This document shows positions 61,700 to 64,000 of a stretch of 64,000 nucleotides of DNA, one piece after another (position 1 is the first letter of the stretch; every line of letters starts with the position of its first letter). The notes under the pieces were generated by a model that worked only from the letters and a program-made list of their open reading frames with translations, was not told the origin of the DNA and made no database searches. The position numbers and the translations under genes were made by a program. The stretch comes from Limnohabitans sp. INBF002 (GTDB taxonomy: Bacteria; Pseudomonadota; Gammaproteobacteria; Burkholderiales; Burkholderiaceae_C), in contig NZ_AP027055.1 of assembly GCF_027924905.1 (NCBI RefSeq), forward strand, positions 310,001-374,000. Reading direction: 5' to 3'.

Positions 61700-63113
61700 C
61701 ATGAACCTCAGCCTGAAACAAATCAGCCAGTGGCTGACCTCCGCGCAGTTGCACGGCGATGCGGGTTTGACCATTGAACGCGTTAATACCGACAGCCGCA
61801 CCTGCCAAGCCGGTGACTTGTTTGTCGCCTTGAAGGGCGAGCGCCTTGACGCGAATGACTTTTTGCCCCAAGTGGCAACCAGTGGTGCTACCGCCGCTTT
61901 GGCGCACCACGGTTTAGACGCTGCCAAATTGGCAGGTGTTGAAGTTCCAGATACACGCGTTGCTTTGGGTCAACTGGCCAAAGGCTGGCGCAGTCAATTC
62001 AACTTGCCCGTCATTGCCGTCACGGGCAGCAACGGCAAAACCACCGTCACACAAATGATTGCCAGCATCTTGCGTGCAGGTTTGGGTGACGGCGCTTTGG
62101 CCACGCAAGGTAATTTGAACAACGACATAGGTGTGCCGCAAACCCTGCTGCGCCTGCGCGCACATCACCGCGCTGCGGTGGTGGAGTTGGGCATGAACCA
62201 TCCCGGCGAAATCGCAGGTTTGGCCGACATGACACAAGCCACCGTGGCGTTGGTGAACAACGCCCAGCGCGAGCACCAAGAGTTCATGGCCACGGTAGAA
62301 GCCGTGGCACAAGAAAACGGCGAAGCCATCAAAGCCTTGCCTGCACACGGCGTAGCCGTTTTCCCCGCGCATGACGCCTACAGCGCCTTGTGGCAAAGCT
62401 TGGCAGGTAACCGTGCTTGCATGCGTTTCTCAATGAGCGCCAACACAGCTGACAACGCCGAAGTGCAGTTGCTCAAAGCCGATTGGTTGAACGACCACTG
62501 GGCCGTGGAGGCACAAACGCCCGCTGGCGTGTTGCGCACACAGCTGCACATCGCAGGCCGTCACAACGTGGGCAATGCGTTGGCAGCCACTGCGTGTGCT
62601 TTGGCGGCAGGTGTGTCGCTCGATGTGATTGCACAAGGCCTCCACAGTTTCGAGCCTGTCAAAGGCCGCTCACGCGCCTTTGGCATTCAGTGCCAAGGCC
62701 GCGACATCACGGTGGTGGACGACACCTACAACGCCAACCCCGATTCCGTGCGCGCCGCCATCGACGTGCTGGCCGAGTTACCCGCGCCGCGTTTGCTGGT
62801 GTTGGGCGACATGGGCGAAGTGGGCACACAAGGCCCTGAGTTCCACCAAGAAGTGGGCTTGCATGCCGCACAGATGGGCATTGACCACGTGCTGTGCTTG
62901 GGTGACTTGGCGGCACACACGGCCAAGGCCTGTGGTGCCAATGCCCAGCACCTGAGCGACATCGACGCGTTGAACCAACGCGTGATGCAACTGTTGCCAC
63001 AACTCGGCAGCGTGTTGGTCAAAGGCTCACGGTTCATGAAGATGGAGCGTGTGATCGATGCGATCAACGCCTGTCACGACCACAACAAAAAGGAAACGAC
63101 GCCATGCTGCTAA
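61692..63113 (+). CDS. murF: UDP-MurNAc-pentapeptide synthetase MurF
   Basis: Ligase that adds D-Ala-D-Ala to the wall precursor, 473 residues from the ATG at 61692 ([15 protein letters not shown]). The ATP loop GSNGKTT begins at residue 112, [14 protein letters not shown] and [14 protein letters not shown] are the family marks, and LGDMGEVG comes near 375. The stop overlaps mraY by ten bases. Confidence 0.95.
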   Translation: MSDMNLSLKQISQWLTSAQLHGDAGLTIERVNTDSRTCQAGDLFVALKGERLDANDFLPQVATSGATAALAHHGLDAAKLAGVEVPDTRVALGQLAKGWRSQFNLPVIAVTGSNGKTTVTQMIASILRAGLGDGALATQGNLNNDIGVPQTLLRLRAHHRAAVVELGMNHPGEIAGLADMTQATVALVNNAQREHQEFMATVEAVAQENGEAIKALPAHGVAVFPAHDAYSALWQSLAGNRACMRFSMSANTADNAEVQLLKADWLNDHWAVEAQTPAGVLRTQLHIAGRHNVGNALAATACALAAGVSLDVIAQGLHSFEPVKGRSRAFGIQCQGRDITVVDDTYNANPDSVRAAIDVLAELPAPRLLVLGDMGEVGTQGPEFHQEVGLHAAQMGIDHVLCLGDLAAHTAKACGANAQHLSDIDALNQRVMQLLPQLGSVLVKGSRFMKMERVIDAINACHDHNKKETTPCC

Positions 63114-64000
63114 CCCTGGCCCAATGGCTGCAAACCCTCTCGCCAGAATTTGGTTTCTTCCGCGTGTTTCAGTACCTCACGTTCCGTGCGGTGATGGCTG
63201 CGTTGACAGCGTTGTTGATTGGCTTGATTGCCGGTCCCGCCGTGATTCGTCGTTTGGCCGCTTTGAAGATTGGTCAACCCATCCGCGAATACGCCATGCA
63301 ATCGCATTTGGCCAAGAGCGGCACGCCCACCATGGGTGGTGTGTTGATCTTGATCGGCATCGCAGTGTCCACCTTGCTGTGGGCTGATTTGTCCAACCGC
63401 TTTGTGTGGATCGTGATGATCGTCACTTTTGGTTTCGGCGCCATTGGCTGGGTGGACGATTGGCGCAAGGTCGTCAACAAAGACCCAGAAGGCATGCGTT
63501 CACGCGAAAAATACATGTGGCAATCCATCATCGGTTTGGTGGCCGCTTTGTATTTGGTGTTCAGCATTTCCGAGAGCAGTAACTTCCGTGTGATGGAGTT
63601 GTTCTACTCATGGGTGAAGTCGGGCTTTGATGTGAATTTGCCTCCTAAGGCTGGCCTGATGCTGCCTTTCTTCAAAGAAGTGACCTATCCATTGGGCGTG
63701 TTTGGTTTCGTCATCATGACCTACTTGGTCATCGTTGGCTCTAGCAACGCGGTGAATTTGACTGACGGTTTGGATGGCTTGGCCATCATGCCTGTGGTAC
63801 TGGTGGGCTCGGCCTTGGGCGTGTTTGCCTACGTCACCGGCAGCTCTGTGTATTCCAAATACTTGTTGTTCCCCTACATCCCTGGCTCGGGCGAGTTGAT
63901 GATTTTCTGTGCCGCCATGGCGGGCGCGGGTTTGGCGTTCTTGTGGTTCAACACACACCCAGCCCAAGTGTTCATGGGTGACGTGGGTGCGCTCGCTTTG
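63104..64000 (+). CDS. mraY: Phospho-MurNAc-pentapeptide translocase MraY (C-terminus outside window)
   Basis: Integral membrane enzyme that makes lipid I. The ATG at 63104 opens 299 residues before the window ends, out of about 390. Family motifs are [26 protein letters not shown] with the catalytic Asp pair, [11 protein letters not shown], and the start of the final block [18 protein letters not shown]. Several membrane helices are visible. It continues the murE-murF-mraY series. Confidence 0.95.
   Translation, partial: MLLTLAQWLQTLSPEFGFFRVFQYLTFRAVMAALTALLIGLIAGPAVIRRLAALKIGQPIREYAMQSHLAKSGTPTMGGVLILIGIAVSTLLWADLSNRFVWIVMIVTFGFGAIGWVDDWRKVVNKDPEGMRSREKYMWQSIIGLVAALYLVFSISESSNFRVMELFYSWVKSGFDVNLPPKAGLMLPFFKEVTYPLGVFGFVIMTYLVIVGSSNAVNLTDGLDGLAIMPVVLVGSALGVFAYVTGSSVYSKYLLFPYIPGSGELMIFCAAMAGAGLAFLWFNTHPAQVFMGDVGALAL

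Overview
The window looks like chromosomal DNA of a betaproteobacterium of the order Burkholderiales, most likely the family Comamonadaceae (a Limnohabitans/Rhodoferax-like freshwater type). This is inferred from gene content: orphan Bug/TctC-type binding proteins, Burkholderiales porins, a type II secretion operon with gspC reversed, a cysteine-poor DksA and a dcw cluster opened by mraZ. It is not based on a database search. I see no tRNA, rRNA, CRISPR array or complete insertion sequence. One structured RNA gene (rnpB) is clear, and one small RNA is predicted.

Layout. 1-10.2 kb: type II secretion genes gspG-H-I-J-K-L-M-N-D-E-F on the minus strand, with gspC divergent. 10.3-13.9 kb: ilvA, a HigB/HigA-like toxin-antitoxin pair whose toxin start looks frameshifted, a predicted anti-Shine-Dalgarno small RNA, an OsmC-like gene and coq7. 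14.1-18.4 kb: an outer-membrane gene island with a porin, an OmpW-like gene, a foreign-looking 403-residue ORF fused to the tail of a lost OmpW gene, and an ompW preceded by two perfect FNR-type boxes. 18.5-23.6 kb: a nitroreductase, then a biotin ECF transporter (bioMNY) leading into an acyl-CoA ligase and a thiolase-like gene. 23.6-31.3 kb: an aromatic-acid cluster of phthalate type (reductase, dihydrodiol dehydrogenase and MarR regulator on minus; Rieske oxygenase, two Bug binding proteins, dihydroxyphthalate decarboxylase and a class II aldolase on plus). 31.4-34.6 kb: a glutamate/aspartate ABC transporter.

34.6-35.0 kb is a gene-free stretch with two long hairpins. They share a 28-base loop almost exactly but have unrelated stems. 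35.0-43.8 kb is housekeeping: pyrC, a DUF3025 gene, htpX, a J-domain-like gene, cysK, a COG2509 flavoprotein, rnpB, an aminopropyltransferase-like gene and a Cys-cluster gene. 43.9-46.6 kb holds a second porin whose normal start has been replaced, next to a lone tyrosine recombinase. 46.6-50.0 kb: a Nudix/metallo-beta-lactamase fusion, another Bug protein and a carboxymuconolactone-decarboxylase-like gene. 50.2-56.5 kb: dapF-DUF484-xerC, rlmI, a histidine-rich COG0523 GTPase and a DksA with a very long histone H1-like tail. 56.7-64 kb: the start of the division/cell-wall cluster mraZ-rsmH-ftsL-ftsI-murE-murF-mraY, with four 10-base MraZ-box repeats upstream.

Most promising for new biology are: the twin hairpins with one shared loop; the small RNA whose seed matches the ribosome binding site of the phthalate-cluster binding protein; the unknown ORF captured by an OmpW tail; the recombinase-linked loss of a porin start; and the bioMNY-ligase-thiolase linkage.
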